From positions 124,001-188,000 of the forward strand of contig JAYRZB010000004.1 in the NCBI GenBank assembly GCA_041916675.1: a stretch of 64,000 nt of DNA, written 5' to 3'. Source of the DNA: JAYRZB01 sp041916675 (GTDB lineage Bacteria; Pseudomonadota; Alphaproteobacteria; Rhizobiales; Devosiaceae). Under the pieces are notes generated by a model. The model was not told where the DNA came from, ran no database searches, and was given only the letters and a program-made list of their open reading frames with translations. Shown here piece after piece: positions 50,191 through 58,937 of this stretch. Position numbers and translations under genes: made by a program. How positions within the stretch are numbered: the first letter of the stretch is position 1; every line of letters begins with the position of its first letter.

Positions 50191-51753
50191 ATGACCGCCC
50201 CAAGTACCGATTCCAATAAAGACCGCGTCTTCATTTTCGACACCACCTTGCGCGATGGCGAGCAAAGCCCCGGTGCCACGATGACGCTTGAAGAAAAGCT
50301 GCAAGTCGCCGAAACGCTCGATGACATGGGCGTCGATATTATCGAGGCTGGCTTCCCCATCGCTTCCAATGGCGATTTCGAAGCGGTCGTAGCGGTCGCC
50401 AAGCGCGCCAAGAATTCTGTGATCGCCGGTCTTGCTCGGGCCATCACTGCTGATATCGATCGCGCCGGCGAGGCTGTGCGTCATGCTCGGCGCGGCCGCA
50501 TCCACACCTTTGTGTCCACCTCACCGATCCATCTGGCCCACCAGATGAAAAAGACCCAGGACGAGGTTATCGAGATCATTGCCCGCACCGTGGCGCAGGC
50601 CCGTAACCTGATCGATGATGTCGAGTGGTCGGCCATGGATGCCACCCGCACGCCGCTCGATTTCCTGTCCCGCTGTGTTGAAACCGCCATCAAGGCCGGC
50701 GCCACCACTATCAATCTGCCCGATACAGTCGGCTATGCGGTGCCCGAGGAATATGCGGCGATGTTCCGTCACATGATCAACACCGTGCCCAACGCCGACA
50801 AGGCGATTTTCTCCACCCATTGCCATGATGATCTGGGGCTGGCGGTGGCCAACTCACTGGCTGGCGTCATTGGCGGTGCGCGCCAGATCGAATGCACCAT
50901 CAACGGGCTCGGAGAACGTGCCGGCAATGCGGCGCTCGAGGAAATCGTCATGGCCATCCGCACACGCGGTGACGCCATGCCCTATCACACCGAGATCGAA
51001 ACCACCCATCTGGCCCGCGCCAGCAAAATTGTGTCTGCCGCTTCTAACTTCCCGGTGCAGTACAATAAGGCCATCGTTGGCAAGAATGCTTTCGCCCATG
51101 AGAGCGGCATTCATCAGGATGGCATGCTCAAGAATGCCGAAACCTACGAGATCATGACCCCCGCCAGCGTCGGTATCAAGGAAACGACGCTCGTTATGGG
51201 CAAGCACTCTGGGCGTGCCGCGTTCAAGGACAAGCTCAAGGAACTCGGTTACGAACTGGGTGACAATGCCTTCCAGGAGGCGTTCCAGCGCTTCAAGGAC
51301 CTGGCCGATCGCAAGAAGCACGTTTACGACGCCGATATCATTGCTCTGGTCGATGACGAAGTCGGCTCGGTTGGCGATCGTATCAAGCTTGTTGATATGC
51401 AGGTCGTTTCGCGCACGGGTGGCGTCCATATGTGCGACCTGACTCTTGCTGTCGATGGCGAGAATGCACGTGTCACCTACGAGGGTACCGGCTCGGTCGA
51501 TGCGATCTTTAATGCCATCAAGAAGGCGGTGAATGCCCAGCCCAATCTGGTGCTCTACGCTGTCGATGGCGTCACAGGCGGCACCGATGCGCAGGCCAGC
51601 GCCCATGTCAGGCTCGAAATGAATGGCCGCATTGTTTCCGGCAACGCTGCCGAGCCCGACACGCTCGTTGCTTCGGCCCGCGCCTATCTCAACGCCTACA
51701 ACCGCCTGCTGATCGAACGCGGCGCCTCTGCGCAGGGCGCAATGGCGGGATAA
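50191..51753 (+). CDS. leuA: 2-isopropylmalate synthase
   Basis: LeuA condenses acetyl-CoA with 2-oxoisovalerate, the first step specific to leucine. The 520-residue protein has the catalytic barrel signature FIFDTTLRDGEQSPGATMTLEEK (about 14-36), the metal-ligand HCHDDLGLAVANSLAG region, and the linker KNAFAHESGIHQDGMLK. The C-terminal part (about 390-520) is the LeuA regulatory dimerisation domain that senses leucine. It stands alone, with a repeat-type hairpin behind it. Confidence 0.96.
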   Translation: MTAPSTDSNKDRVFIFDTTLRDGEQSPGATMTLEEKLQVAETLDDMGVDIIEAGFPIASNGDFEAVVAVAKRAKNSVIAGLARAITADIDRAGEAVRHARRGRIHTFVSTSPIHLAHQMKKTQDEVIEIIARTVAQARNLIDDVEWSAMDATRTPLDFLSRCVETAIKAGATTINLPDTVGYAVPEEYAAMFRHMINTVPNADKAIFSTHCHDDLGLAVANSLAGVIGGARQIECTINGLGERAGNAALEEIVMAIRTRGDAMPYHTEIETTHLARASKIVSAASNFPVQYNKAIVGKNAFAHESGIHQDGMLKNAETYEIMTPASVGIKETTLVMGKHSGRAAFKDKLKELGYELGDNAFQEAFQRFKDLADRKKHVYDADIIALVDDEVGSVGDRIKLVDMQVVSRTGGVHMCDLTLAVDGENARVTYEGTGSVDAIFNAIKKAVNAQPNLVLYAVDGVTGGTDAQASAHVRLEMNGRIVSGNAAEPDTLVASARAYLNAYNRLLIERGASAQGAMAG

Positions 51754-51798
51754 CCGCTCACAGAGGGCCGCTCAGGGCGGGCGCGCAAACTGTCCACC

Positions 51799-51840
51799 TT
51801 TCCTCCCTCCCCCTTGCGGGGAGGGATGGGGTGGGGGTGA
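51799..51840. repeat. Intergenic C/G-run palindromic repeat
   Basis: TCCCTCCCCCTTGCGGGGAGGGA forms a hairpin, followed by a GGGGTGGGGGTGA tail. I recognise this as a short dispersed intergenic repeat of the type common in Rhizobiales genomes. It may also end transcription between the convergent leuA and aminotransferase genes. Confidence 0.6.
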
Positions 51841-51863
51841 GCGGCCCACCCAGAGCCTTGCGT

Positions 51864-52961
51864 TCACCCAGCCGCCCGCAACGCTCCCGGCAACTCTGCT
51901 TCAAGCACTGCCATTTCCGCCGCTGGTCCGGCGCTGATACGGATGCAGCGGTTGAGCACCGGTGCCATTGGCTTGCGTACAAACACGCCACGTGCCTCCA
52001 GTGCCTTGAGCACGCGCAGCGCATAGTCGCCATCCCGCCCGCAATCCACTGCCACAAAGTTGGTGGCTGAGGGAATCGGGATCAGGCCGTTGTCGCGCGC
52101 AATCCGGCCGATCTCGTTGCGCGAATGCGCCACTTTGGCCACTACCTCTTGTAGGTAACTCTGGTCGGCCAGAGCCGCCAACGCCGCCGCCTGGCTCATC
52201 CGGCTGATGCCAAAATGATTGCGCACCCGGTCGAACGCCTTGATCAAGCCCGACGGGCCAATCACATAGCCAACCCGCATCCCCGCCAGCCCATAGGCCT
52301 TGGAGAAGGTCCGCGTCCGCAGCACATTCGGCCGGTTCACATCCAGTGGCGGCATCGTGCCTTCGGGGGCAGTCTCGCCATAGGCCTCATCAAGCAGGAG
52401 CAGTGTCTCCTCGGGCGTGCCGTCGATCAGCCGCTGGATTTCACGGGCATTCCACCACGTGCCCATCGGGTTATCGGGGTTGGAGACGTAGATCACCTTG
52501 GCCTTTTCGGCTCGCGCCGCCGCCAGAAGACCATCGATGTGCTCGTGGTCGTTCACATAGGGCACCGCAGCGACCCGCCCGCCAAATCCGGCCACATGAT
52601 AGTTAAAGGTGGGGTAAGCGCCGAGCGAGGTTACAGCTACGTCCCCGGGTTCGATCACCAGCCGCGCGATCAGGCAGTGCAGTCCGTCGATGCCTTCGCC
52701 CGCCGTCACATTGGCATGGGCAATTCCCAGGTGCGCCGCCAGCGCCGCTCGCAGGTCAAACACTTCCGGATCACCATACTTCCACACGTCGGTGGCCGCT
52801 GCCTGCATGGCAGCGATTACTTTCGGCGACGGGCCAAATGGGCTTTCGTTGGCGCCGATGCGGGCCCTGATCCTGATGCCCGCCGCCCGTTCAATGGCTT
52901 CTGGTCCCACAAATGGAACAGTGTCGGGCAGGCCGGCGGTAATATGGGTGAGCAAATTCAT
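51864..52961 (-). CDS. hisC: Histidinol-phosphate aminotransferase family protein
   Basis: A fold type I pyridoxal-phosphate aminotransferase of 365 residues in the HisC family. Seen: the substrate arm IGANESPFGPSPKV, VSNPDNPMGTWW with Asn binding the cofactor, Asp191 (LLLLDEAYGE), and the Schiff-base Lys221 in RTFSKAYGLAGMRVGYVIG. It stands apart from other histidine genes, and Rhizobiales often have two or three HisC-like proteins, so it could act on aromatic or other amino acids. It is on the same strand as ornithine cyclodeaminase, 84 bases downstream of it. Confidence 0.85.
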   Translation of the reverse strand: MNLLTHITAGLPDTVPFVGPEAIERAAGIRIRARIGANESPFGPSPKVIAAMQAAATDVWKYGDPEVFDLRAALAAHLGIAHANVTAGEGIDGLHCLIARLVIEPGDVAVTSLGAYPTFNYHVAGFGGRVAAVPYVNDHEHIDGLLAAARAEKAKVIYVSNPDNPMGTWWNAREIQRLIDGTPEETLLLLDEAYGETAPEGTMPPLDVNRPNVLRTRTFSKAYGLAGMRVGYVIGPSGLIKAFDRVRNHFGISRMSQAAALAALADQSYLQEVVAKVAHSRNEIGRIARDNGLIPIPSATNFVAVDCGRDGDYALRVLKALEARGVFVRKPMAPVLNRCIRISAGPAAEMAVLEAELPGALRAAG

Positions 52962-53045
52962 GATGCGTCCTGTGCACTAACGGCCGCATCTTACAGTCTT
53001 GATTCAGGGCGTCGAGGTGGGGTGGCGCAATTGCCACCCCATTGT

Positions 53046-54095
53046 TCAGGCGCGCACGGCTTCCATTCTGCGCGGCAACACCGAAGCGATATTGAGCAGT
53101 GCGTAAAGATCCTTGGGATCGTCCATGTCCGGCACGAGATCGACATGGGTCTGACGGCGGGCGGTCAGCTCATGGACATAGCGCAGGGCCGAAAAGTCCT
53201 CGACTGCGAAGCCAACGGAATCAAACAGGGTTACCTGGGCGTCGCCATTGCGGCCCTCGGCTTCACCGGTCAGCACCTGCCAGAGTTCGGTCACCGGGAA
53301 ATCGGCCGGCATCTGTTGGATTTCGCCCTCGATCCGTGTCTGCGGCGGATATTCCACGAAGACCTTGGACATGCCGACCACGCTTTCATGCAATTCGGTC
53401 TTGCCCGGGCAATCCCCGCCAATGGCGTTGATATGCATGCCGGGCTCGATCATGTCTGGGGTGAGGATTTTCGCCAGTGCCTTGTCGGCGGTGGCAGTGG
53501 TCACGATGTCTGCGCCCTTGAGGGCTTCAGTCACGGACTTGGCGGCAATCACGCGAAGTCCCTGATTGGAGCCAATGTTGCGCAGGAACTTTTCGACCGC
53601 TGCCGGGTCGGTGTCGTAGATGCGGATTTCATCGATATCGAGCAGGGCCCGGAAGGCGAGTGCCTGGAATTCGGATTGTGCACCAGCGCCGATCAGTGCC
53701 ATCACGCGGGCGTTCTTGCGGGCCAGCGCCTTGGCGGCCATGGCCGAAGTTGCGGCGGTGCGCAGGGCGGTCAGCAATGTCATTTCCGCCACCATCAAGG
53801 GGTAGCCGGTGTCGACATCGGCCAGCACGCCGAAGGCGGTGACTGTCAGCTTGCCGGCCCGCGTATTGCCGGGATGGCCGTTCACATATTTGAAGCTGTA
53901 GAGGGTTCCGTCTGAGGTTGGCATCAGCTCAATGACACCCTGACGCGAATGGCTGGCAAGGCGCGCTTCCTTCTCGAACTCTGGCCAGCGTTTGAAATCC
54001 TCGTCGATCGTTCGAGCCAGACCGGCGAGGAATCGCTCCAACCCTGTTGAGCGAACGAGCTCCCCCATTTCGGCCACACCAATAAACTGCGTCAT
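53046..54095 (-). CDS. Ornithine cyclodeaminase
   Basis: The 349-residue enzyme converts ornithine to proline and ammonia, in concert with arginase just upstream. The OCD/mu-crystallin fold is seen in YSFKYVNGHPGNTRAGKLTVTAFGVLADVDTGYPLMVAEMTLLTALRTAATSAMAAKALA with its substrate-binding K and R, the NAD loop MALIGAGAQSEFQALAF, and AIGGDCPGKTEL with the catalytic aspartate. It begins 27 bases after the arginase stop, so the two form one operon for arginine use. A transcript could run on into the aminotransferase gene. Confidence 0.94.
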   Translation of the reverse strand: MTQFIGVAEMGELVRSTGLERFLAGLARTIDEDFKRWPEFEKEARLASHSRQGVIELMPTSDGTLYSFKYVNGHPGNTRAGKLTVTAFGVLADVDTGYPLMVAEMTLLTALRTAATSAMAAKALARKNARVMALIGAGAQSEFQALAFRALLDIDEIRIYDTDPAAVEKFLRNIGSNQGLRVIAAKSVTEALKGADIVTTATADKALAKILTPDMIEPGMHINAIGGDCPGKTELHESVVGMSKVFVEYPPQTRIEGEIQQMPADFPVTELWQVLTGEAEGRNGDAQVTLFDSVGFAVEDFSALRYVHELTARRQTHVDLVPDMDDPKDLYALLNIASVLPRRMEAVRA

Positions 54096-54122
54096 ACTAT
54101 CCTCCTCGTGCCAAGCGTTCGC

Positions 54123-55088
54123 TCAGCGGGTCATCGCCGTGTCCACACGGCTTGCGGGAATATGCCGCTCGATGATCGAGCGGCCAAAAAGGCTTGCGGT
54201 CAGGTCGACGAGCAGTTCCGCGCTCTTGCCGGCGTGATCCAGAAATGGGTTGAGTTCAACAATGTCGAGCGAGCCCACGAGCCCTGAATCATGGAGCATT
54301 TCCATGATCAGGTGTGCTTCGCGGAAAGTCAGGCCGCCCGGCACGGTGGTGCCAACGCCGGGTGCGATCGAAGGGTCCATGGCATCGACATCAAGGCTCA
54401 CATGCAGATGCCCGCCGACTTCGGCCACCTGTTCGATCAGGGTCCGCAGATGCGGCAAGACGCCAAATTCGTCGATCAGGCGCATATCGATGATCGATAC
54501 CCCGCGCGACAGCATCAGGTTGCGTTCGGCCTTGTCGAGCGAGCGCGCGCCCAGAATAGTGACGTGGTGCGGATCGACCGGCGCAAACCAGCTTTCATCG
54601 CACTGCTCGGCGAACTCGGGCTCACCGCAGAGCAGGGCCAGTGACATGCCATGGATATTGCCGGTTTCCGAGGTTACCGGCGTATTGAAATCGCCGTGCG
54701 CGTCCACCCAGAGCACAAACAGCGGGCGACCCTGTTCGCGGCAATAGCGCGCGACACCCGCCACAGAGCCCATCGAAATCGAATGATCGCCACCCAGAAA
54801 GATCGGGCGCGCGCCGCCGTTCAGCGCCTCATACCCGGCAGCGCTGGAAAGGCGAGCCAGTGCGTCGATCTCGTGGGCCGCACTCTTGCGCGGCGAGGGC
54901 GGCGCCAGATCGCCATGATCGTCGACCGCAAAGCCGAGCTCTTGGAGCCGCGCATCGATCTCGGCCACGCGCAGCGCATCCGGACCCATCACAGCGCCGC
55001 GGCGGCTGGCGCCGGCATCGGTTGGCACGCCGATCAGCGCAACGCGCTGCGATTGAGCGGGGTGACGGGGCTGTGCGGCGTGCAGCAT
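54123..55088 (-). CDS. rocF: Arginase
   Basis: Arginase splits arginine into ornithine and urea. The 321-residue protein has the binuclear manganese ligands in order: His102 in FLGGDHSISMGS, Asp129, His131 and Asp133 in WVDAHGDFN, and the DVDAMDPSIAPG loop near 236. The N-terminus IGVPTDAGASRRGAVMGPDALR is typical. It is divergent from an Lrp/AsnC-type regulator and followed by ornithine cyclodeaminase; together they lead from arginine to proline. The regulator probably controls it. Confidence 0.95.
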   Translation of the reverse strand: MLHAAQPRHPAQSQRVALIGVPTDAGASRRGAVMGPDALRVAEIDARLQELGFAVDDHGDLAPPSPRKSAAHEIDALARLSSAAGYEALNGGARPIFLGGDHSISMGSVAGVARYCREQGRPLFVLWVDAHGDFNTPVTSETGNIHGMSLALLCGEPEFAEQCDESWFAPVDPHHVTILGARSLDKAERNLMLSRGVSIIDMRLIDEFGVLPHLRTLIEQVAEVGGHLHVSLDVDAMDPSIAPGVGTTVPGGLTFREAHLIMEMLHDSGLVGSLDIVELNPFLDHAGKSAELLVDLTASLFGRSIIERHIPASRVDTAMTR

Positions 55089-55194
55089 GAAGGGTCCTCC
55101 TTGGAAGACAACAGCGTGACGTATCCAGCTGGTGGCGAAAAGGTGAAAAAGTGATAGAAATGTGCATTGGATTGACCAAAGTGAGAAGCATACG

Positions 55195-55644
55195 ATGCCA
55201 AAAAGCGAAGCCAGCCTCGATGATCTCGACTATCAACTGATCGCGCTGCTGCGTGACGATGCCCGAATGCCGGTGGCCAAGCTTGCTGCGCGGCTCGGTG
55301 TTTCGCGCGCCACCGTGCGCGCCCGCATGGAGCGGATGATCCATTCGGGTGTGATTGCCGGCTTCACTTTGATTCTTCAGGCGCAAAGTCAGGCGCCTGC
55401 TGTCCGCGCCGTCACCTTGATCGAAGTGGATGGCAAGCACGCCGATGCCGTGATCCGGCGACTGATGGGCATTCCCGAAATTCGCGGTCTGCACACAACC
55501 AACGGCCGGTGGGATGTCGTGGCAGAGATTGAGACCACGACGCTTGCAGCCTTTGATGACCTGCTGCGTATCATCCGTCAGATTGATGGTATCGCCACCA
55601 CCGAGACCAGCCTTTTGTTGACGGCCAAGAAATCCGTGCGGTGA
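55195..55644 (+). CDS. Lrp/AsnC family transcriptional regulator
   Basis: The 149-residue protein has the N-terminal winged helix-turn-helix (LDDLDYQLIALLRDDARMPVAKLAARLGVSRATVRARMERMIHSGVIAGFT) and a C-terminal ligand-binding RAM domain (VRAVTLIEVDGKHADAVIRRLMGIPEIRGLHTTNGRWDVVAEIE). The ATG at 55195 is chosen; an ATG 11 codons upstream is less typical. Divergence from the arginase gene across 106 bases suggests it senses arginine or ornithine and controls that operon. Confidence 0.93.
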   Translation: MPKSEASLDDLDYQLIALLRDDARMPVAKLAARLGVSRATVRARMERMIHSGVIAGFTLILQAQSQAPAVRAVTLIEVDGKHADAVIRRLMGIPEIRGLHTTNGRWDVVAEIETTTLAAFDDLLRIIRQIDGIATTETSLLLTAKKSVR

Positions 55645-55873
55645 AACAGGCCCGCCAATTGCGGCATCCCTGTGGTTTTGCACAGCCCCGCGCGGCAAAA
55701 ACCGAGGCGTGGAAGGCCTCTGCGGGCGCGGGTCGCTTCCAGAGCATTTGAACTAAATGCGAGTCGCGCCAGCAACTTATGCGCAGGCATGAATCACGCA
55801 CTTTAGCGCTGCAATTTCAGTTCATTTATCCGGTTCGAAAGGGCGGTTCGAACCATCCATACGGAGGGGCATC

Positions 55874-56077
55874 ATGCTTCCAACCTACACTCTTGCTCGC
55901 GATCATCTTGAGCGGGCAATCTATATTCTGAGTGGCTCGGATCTGCGGTCGCGCCAGTTGCGGCATATCCTTGAGCGCACTATCACGCTCATGGAACAGG
56001 CAGATTCCTCAGCGGCCAACAATGTGCTCGACTTCGAAGCTTTCCGGGCCCGGCGCAACGGCTTGCTGGGCGTCTGA
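55874..56077 (+). CDS. Small protein of unknown function, 67 residues
   Basis: A clear small gene with a strong ribosome site (ACGGAGGGG) before ATG. The product is helical: MLPTYTLARDHLERAIYILSGSDLRSRQLRHILERTITLMEQADSS, then NNVLDFEAFRARR. I do not recognise a family; it carries no signal peptide or membrane segment. Upstream the sequence CGGTTCGAA occurs twice (55831 and 55844), 13 bases apart, as a possible operator. It stands alone between the Lrp-type gene and msrA. Confidence 0.65.
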   Translation: MLPTYTLARDHLERAIYILSGSDLRSRQLRHILERTITLMEQADSSAANNVLDFEAFRARRNGLLGV

Positions 56078-56171
56078 TCACTCAATGCCTCTCGCGCGCT
56101 GTGCACATTTGTTTGCATTGCGCGTGAGGCCGCCTTGGTTCATCCCTTGGGAAACCTCAGCGGAGCATGAA

Positions 56172-56807
56172 ATGAAAAGAACCTCAGTCCGTCCGGCCCT
56201 GTTTGCGGCAGCAACCCTGGTGGCTTCAACCATCGGCGGCGGCGCTGCGGCGCTTGCGCAGGAAACCGCCGTGGCGATTTTCGCAGGCGGATGCTTCTGG
56301 AGCATCGAGAGCGATTTCGACCATGCGCCGGGGGTGCTGGAGACCACCTCGGGCTATATCGGCGGACACGTGGTCAACCCCACCTATCAGGAGGTAGTCA
56401 CCGAAACCACCGGCCACCGCGAGGCTGTGCGCGTCGTCTATGATCCGTCAGTCACCAGTTACGAGCAGCTGCTGGTTGCCTATTGGCATATGACCGATCC
56501 GCTCGATCCGCGTGGCCAGTTCTGCGATTTCGGCGAAAGCTATACCACGGCCATTTATGCCACTGATCAGGCTCAGTTCGATCTGGCATCAGCCAGCAAG
56601 GTGGAAGTGGCGAAGGCGCTCAATGGCGAAGTCGCCACCGTCATCGAGATGGCGCCCGAGTTCTACCCTGCCGAGGCCTACCACCAGAATTTCTACCAGA
56701 CTAATGCGGATCACTACGCGCGCTATCGTGCCGGTTGCGGCAAGAACGCAAAGGTCGAGGCCCGCTGGGGTAAGGATGCTTTCCTGGGGCTGAACGGCCA
56801 CCTCTAA
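56172..56807 (+). CDS. msrA: Peptide-methionine (S)-S-oxide reductase, exported
   Basis: MsrA reduces methionine S-sulfoxide in proteins. The protein is 211 residues with an N-terminal signal peptide (MKRTSVRPALFAAATLVAS...ALAQ, about 30 residues), which indicates a periplasmic form. The catalytic Cys41 is in FAGGCFWSIESDF. Other landmarks are TTSGYIGGHVVNPTYQEVVTETTGHREAVRVVYDP and AEAYHQNFY. The late cysteine (AGCGKN) is near the end and may be the recycling residue. GGAG lies before the start. Its stop is interleaved with the convergent mscS-type stop. Confidence 0.93.
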   Translation: MKRTSVRPALFAAATLVASTIGGGAAALAQETAVAIFAGGCFWSIESDFDHAPGVLETTSGYIGGHVVNPTYQEVVTETTGHREAVRVVYDPSVTSYEQLLVAYWHMTDPLDPRGQFCDFGESYTTAIYATDQAQFDLASASKVEVAKALNGEVATVIEMAPEFYPAEAYHQNFYQTNADHYARYRAGCGKNAKVEARWGKDAFLGLNGHL

Positions 56808-57652
56808 CCCATGCTGGAATCGGGGCCGGGGGTGGAATAGTCGCGGGATACCTCCACCTGCGACTTGCCCTCTTCGTCCCCGACCAGCGCCTTGTCGAGC
56901 GCCAGCTTCGCCTCTTCGGTCAATCCAAATAGGGTGTTGAGATAGTCTGGCGTCGACACCCAGGCGCGCAGTTGCATGGAAACGGTCGAGCCTGAAAAGC
57001 TTTCGACGAACACGGTTGGTGCCGGGTCGACCAGCACGCGCTTGTCGGTGGTGGCGATCTTGAGCAGCATGCGCCGGGCTTTGGCGATGTTTATGCTTTC
57101 CGGCACCGTCACTTTCACATCGATCCGCCGCCGTGGCTCGCGGCTGTGGTTGGTGATGGCCGAGGCCCAGAGCTTCTGATTTGGAGTGAAGATATAGAGC
57201 CCGCTGGTTGATCGCAGTCGTGTCCCAAACAGGCCGATCTCAACCACAACACCGGCCACGCCATCGCCGGTAATGTATTCTCCGATCGAAATGGGCCGGA
57301 GCCAGATCAGCATGATCCCCGCCGCAATATTGGTCAGGGTCGATTGCAGCGCCAATGCCACCGCCAGGCCCGCGGCGCCCACGACTGCGAGGATCGAGTT
57401 TGATTGCACCCCGAACAGGTTCAACGCCGTAATGATCGCAAGGACCATGATTCCGTAGCGAGCGACCTGCGCCAGCAGTGGAGCGAAGTTCTTGTCCACC
57501 CCATAGGCTTTGGGCAGCAAGCCGCGTACCGCGCGCGAGGCCAAGCGGGCCAGGTGCCATCCCCCCACCAGCACGGCCAGCGCGGTTATGATGGTCAGGC
57601 TGTTGAGCCAAAGCCAGTTTAACGGCACCCAGAGCAGGGCGGTCACGTCCAT
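56804..57652 (-). CDS. MscS-type mechanosensitive ion channel
   Basis: A small-conductance mechanosensitive channel that opens on osmotic downshock. The likely start is ATG at 57652 after GGAG (282 residues), with ATG at 57664 as alternative. Three transmembrane helices precede the pore helix SILAVVGAAGLAVALALQSTLTNIAAGIMLIWLRP, followed by the MscS beta domain ISIGEYITGDGVAGVVVEIGLFGTRLRS and FTPNQKLWASAITNHS. The C-terminal part is short, as in E. coli MscS. It converges on msrA. Confidence 0.92.
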   Translation of the reverse strand: MDVTALLWVPLNWLWLNSLTIITALAVLVGGWHLARLASRAVRGLLPKAYGVDKNFAPLLAQVARYGIMVLAIITALNLFGVQSNSILAVVGAAGLAVALALQSTLTNIAAGIMLIWLRPISIGEYITGDGVAGVVVEIGLFGTRLRSTSGLYIFTPNQKLWASAITNHSREPRRRIDVKVTVPESINIAKARRMLLKIATTDKRVLVDPAPTVFVESFSGSTVSMQLRAWVSTPDYLNTLFGLTEEAKLALDKALVGDEEGKSQVEVSRDYSTPGPDSSMG

Positions 57653-57786
57653 CTCGGTCTCCATCCAGTGTCGTTTCTGACCATACCGGGCAATGCGGCA
57701 TCATTGCAGGCATGAACCGGAAAATCATCTCCCACCGCAGGCCAAACCCTTGGCCAGCGGATGCATTTCGACAGTTAGGGGAGGAT

Positions 57787-57862
<76 letters not shown>

Positions 57863-58131
57863 GGTCCGAGCGGGTCTATAGCGAAGGGCTCCCCCCGTGT
57901 CCAGCGCTTATGTTATTTTTATCGAACTGGTTTGACGCAGCGTCCAGAGATCACGGAAAAATAGCCCGAAAGGCTGTTTGCAGCTCTGGGCAAAGTGTTT
58001 TTTGCCCTTCAATGTAATTTTCTTTGGCCTACCCCTTTTAATTGCCAACCGCCGTCTTATATCCGCGCCAAGGCCAGCGGCTCACGTTGCGGTCAAAGCA
58101 CCAAAATCGTTCAAGAAAACGGAGCCTCTCG

Positions 58132-58797
58132 TTGGACTTCTTCACCCCCGATGCACTGAGTGCGTTCTTCCAGGTCATCATGATCGATCTGGTTCTGGCC
58201 GGCGACAATGCTGTGGTGATTGGCCTTGCCGCTGCGGGCCTGCCGCCAGACCTGCGCCGCAACGCCATTCTGATCGGCATCGCGGCCGCGACTATCATGC
58301 GCATCGGCTTTGCGCTGATCACCACCACTCTTCTCGGCATTACCGGTCTTTTGCTTGCCGGCGGTCTCTTGCTGCTTTGGGTGTGTTGGAAAATGTACCA
58401 GGAGCTCAACGTCCATCATGTAGAGGAGCAGGCGGCCGTCGAAGCCTTGGCTGATGCCGATCTCAACAAAGACGGGGCTGTTGCATCCGGCGCTCCGCGC
58501 AAGACTCTCCGCCAGGCGGTCATTCAGATCATCATCGCCGATGTCTCGATGTCGCTCGATAACGTTTTGGCGGTGGCTGGCGCGGCCCACGCGCACCCGG
58601 AAGTGCTGATTTTCGGCCTCGTGCTATCGGTGGCCCTGATGGGTGTGGCCTCGGCCTTCATCGCCAATCTGCTCAACAAGCACCGTTGGATCGCCTGGGT
58701 TGGTCTCCTGGTCATTCTGTTCGTGGCTGTGCGCATGGTCTATCATGGTGCAGACGAACTGCTCGGCCATACGCTGCCGGTCATTCCTTTCTTCTGA
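58132..58797 (+). CDS. TerC family integral membrane protein
   Basis: Seven-helix protein of the TerC/YkoY family, often metal-ion exporters such as for manganese. The TTG at 58132 follows GGAG and gives 221 residues; the open frame reaches further up, but without support. The two family motifs are present: QVIMIDLVLAGDNAVVIGLAAAGLP in helix 1 and IIIADVSMSLDNVLAVAGAAHAH in the second half, each with the acidic and Asn residues of the metal path. The loop between them is rich in acidic residues. I looked for a yybP-ykoY manganese riboswitch in the 269 bases upstream and saw none. Confidence 0.9.
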   Translation: MDFFTPDALSAFFQVIMIDLVLAGDNAVVIGLAAAGLPPDLRRNAILIGIAAATIMRIGFALITTTLLGITGLLLAGGLLLLWVCWKMYQELNVHHVEEQAAVEALADADLNKDGAVASGAPRKTLRQAVIQIIIADVSMSLDNVLAVAGAAHAHPEVLIFGLVLSVALMGVASAFIANLLNKHRWIAWVGLLVILFVAVRMVYHGADELLGHTLPVIPFF

Positions 58798-58820
58798 CGA
58801 CCTATCCATTTCCATCCGGG

Positions 58821-58851
58821 AAAGGCCCTCCTTCGCGAGGGCCTTTCTTTT
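58821..58851 (+). terminator. Rho-independent terminator after the TerC gene
   Basis: AAAGGCCCTC and GAGGGCCTTT form a 10-bp stem with a 6-base loop, followed by CTTTT. Confidence 0.88.
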
Positions 58852-58937
58852 AACCAAAACGGCAGTTTCCGGTGGCGCCAACGGCCGCGATAGCAATTTG
58901 ATCATCCCCATCGCCTAGGCTTCAGGCTCGAGAATCC

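Noticed and set aside
52215..53915. A 566-codon open frame on the plus strand over hisC and ornithine cyclodeaminase
   Set aside because: It is antisense to two well-supported enzymes and shows no family motif; GC-rich codon use gives long open frames on the other strand.
55845..55854. GGTTCGAACC as a tRNA T-arm
   Set aside because: There is no flanking stem or cloverleaf; the sequence is a plain palindrome.
57863..58131. A possible manganese riboswitch (yybP-ykoY) before the TerC gene
   Set aside because: The conserved riboswitch core could not be found; only unrelated short hairpins (for example 57988-58007) are present.
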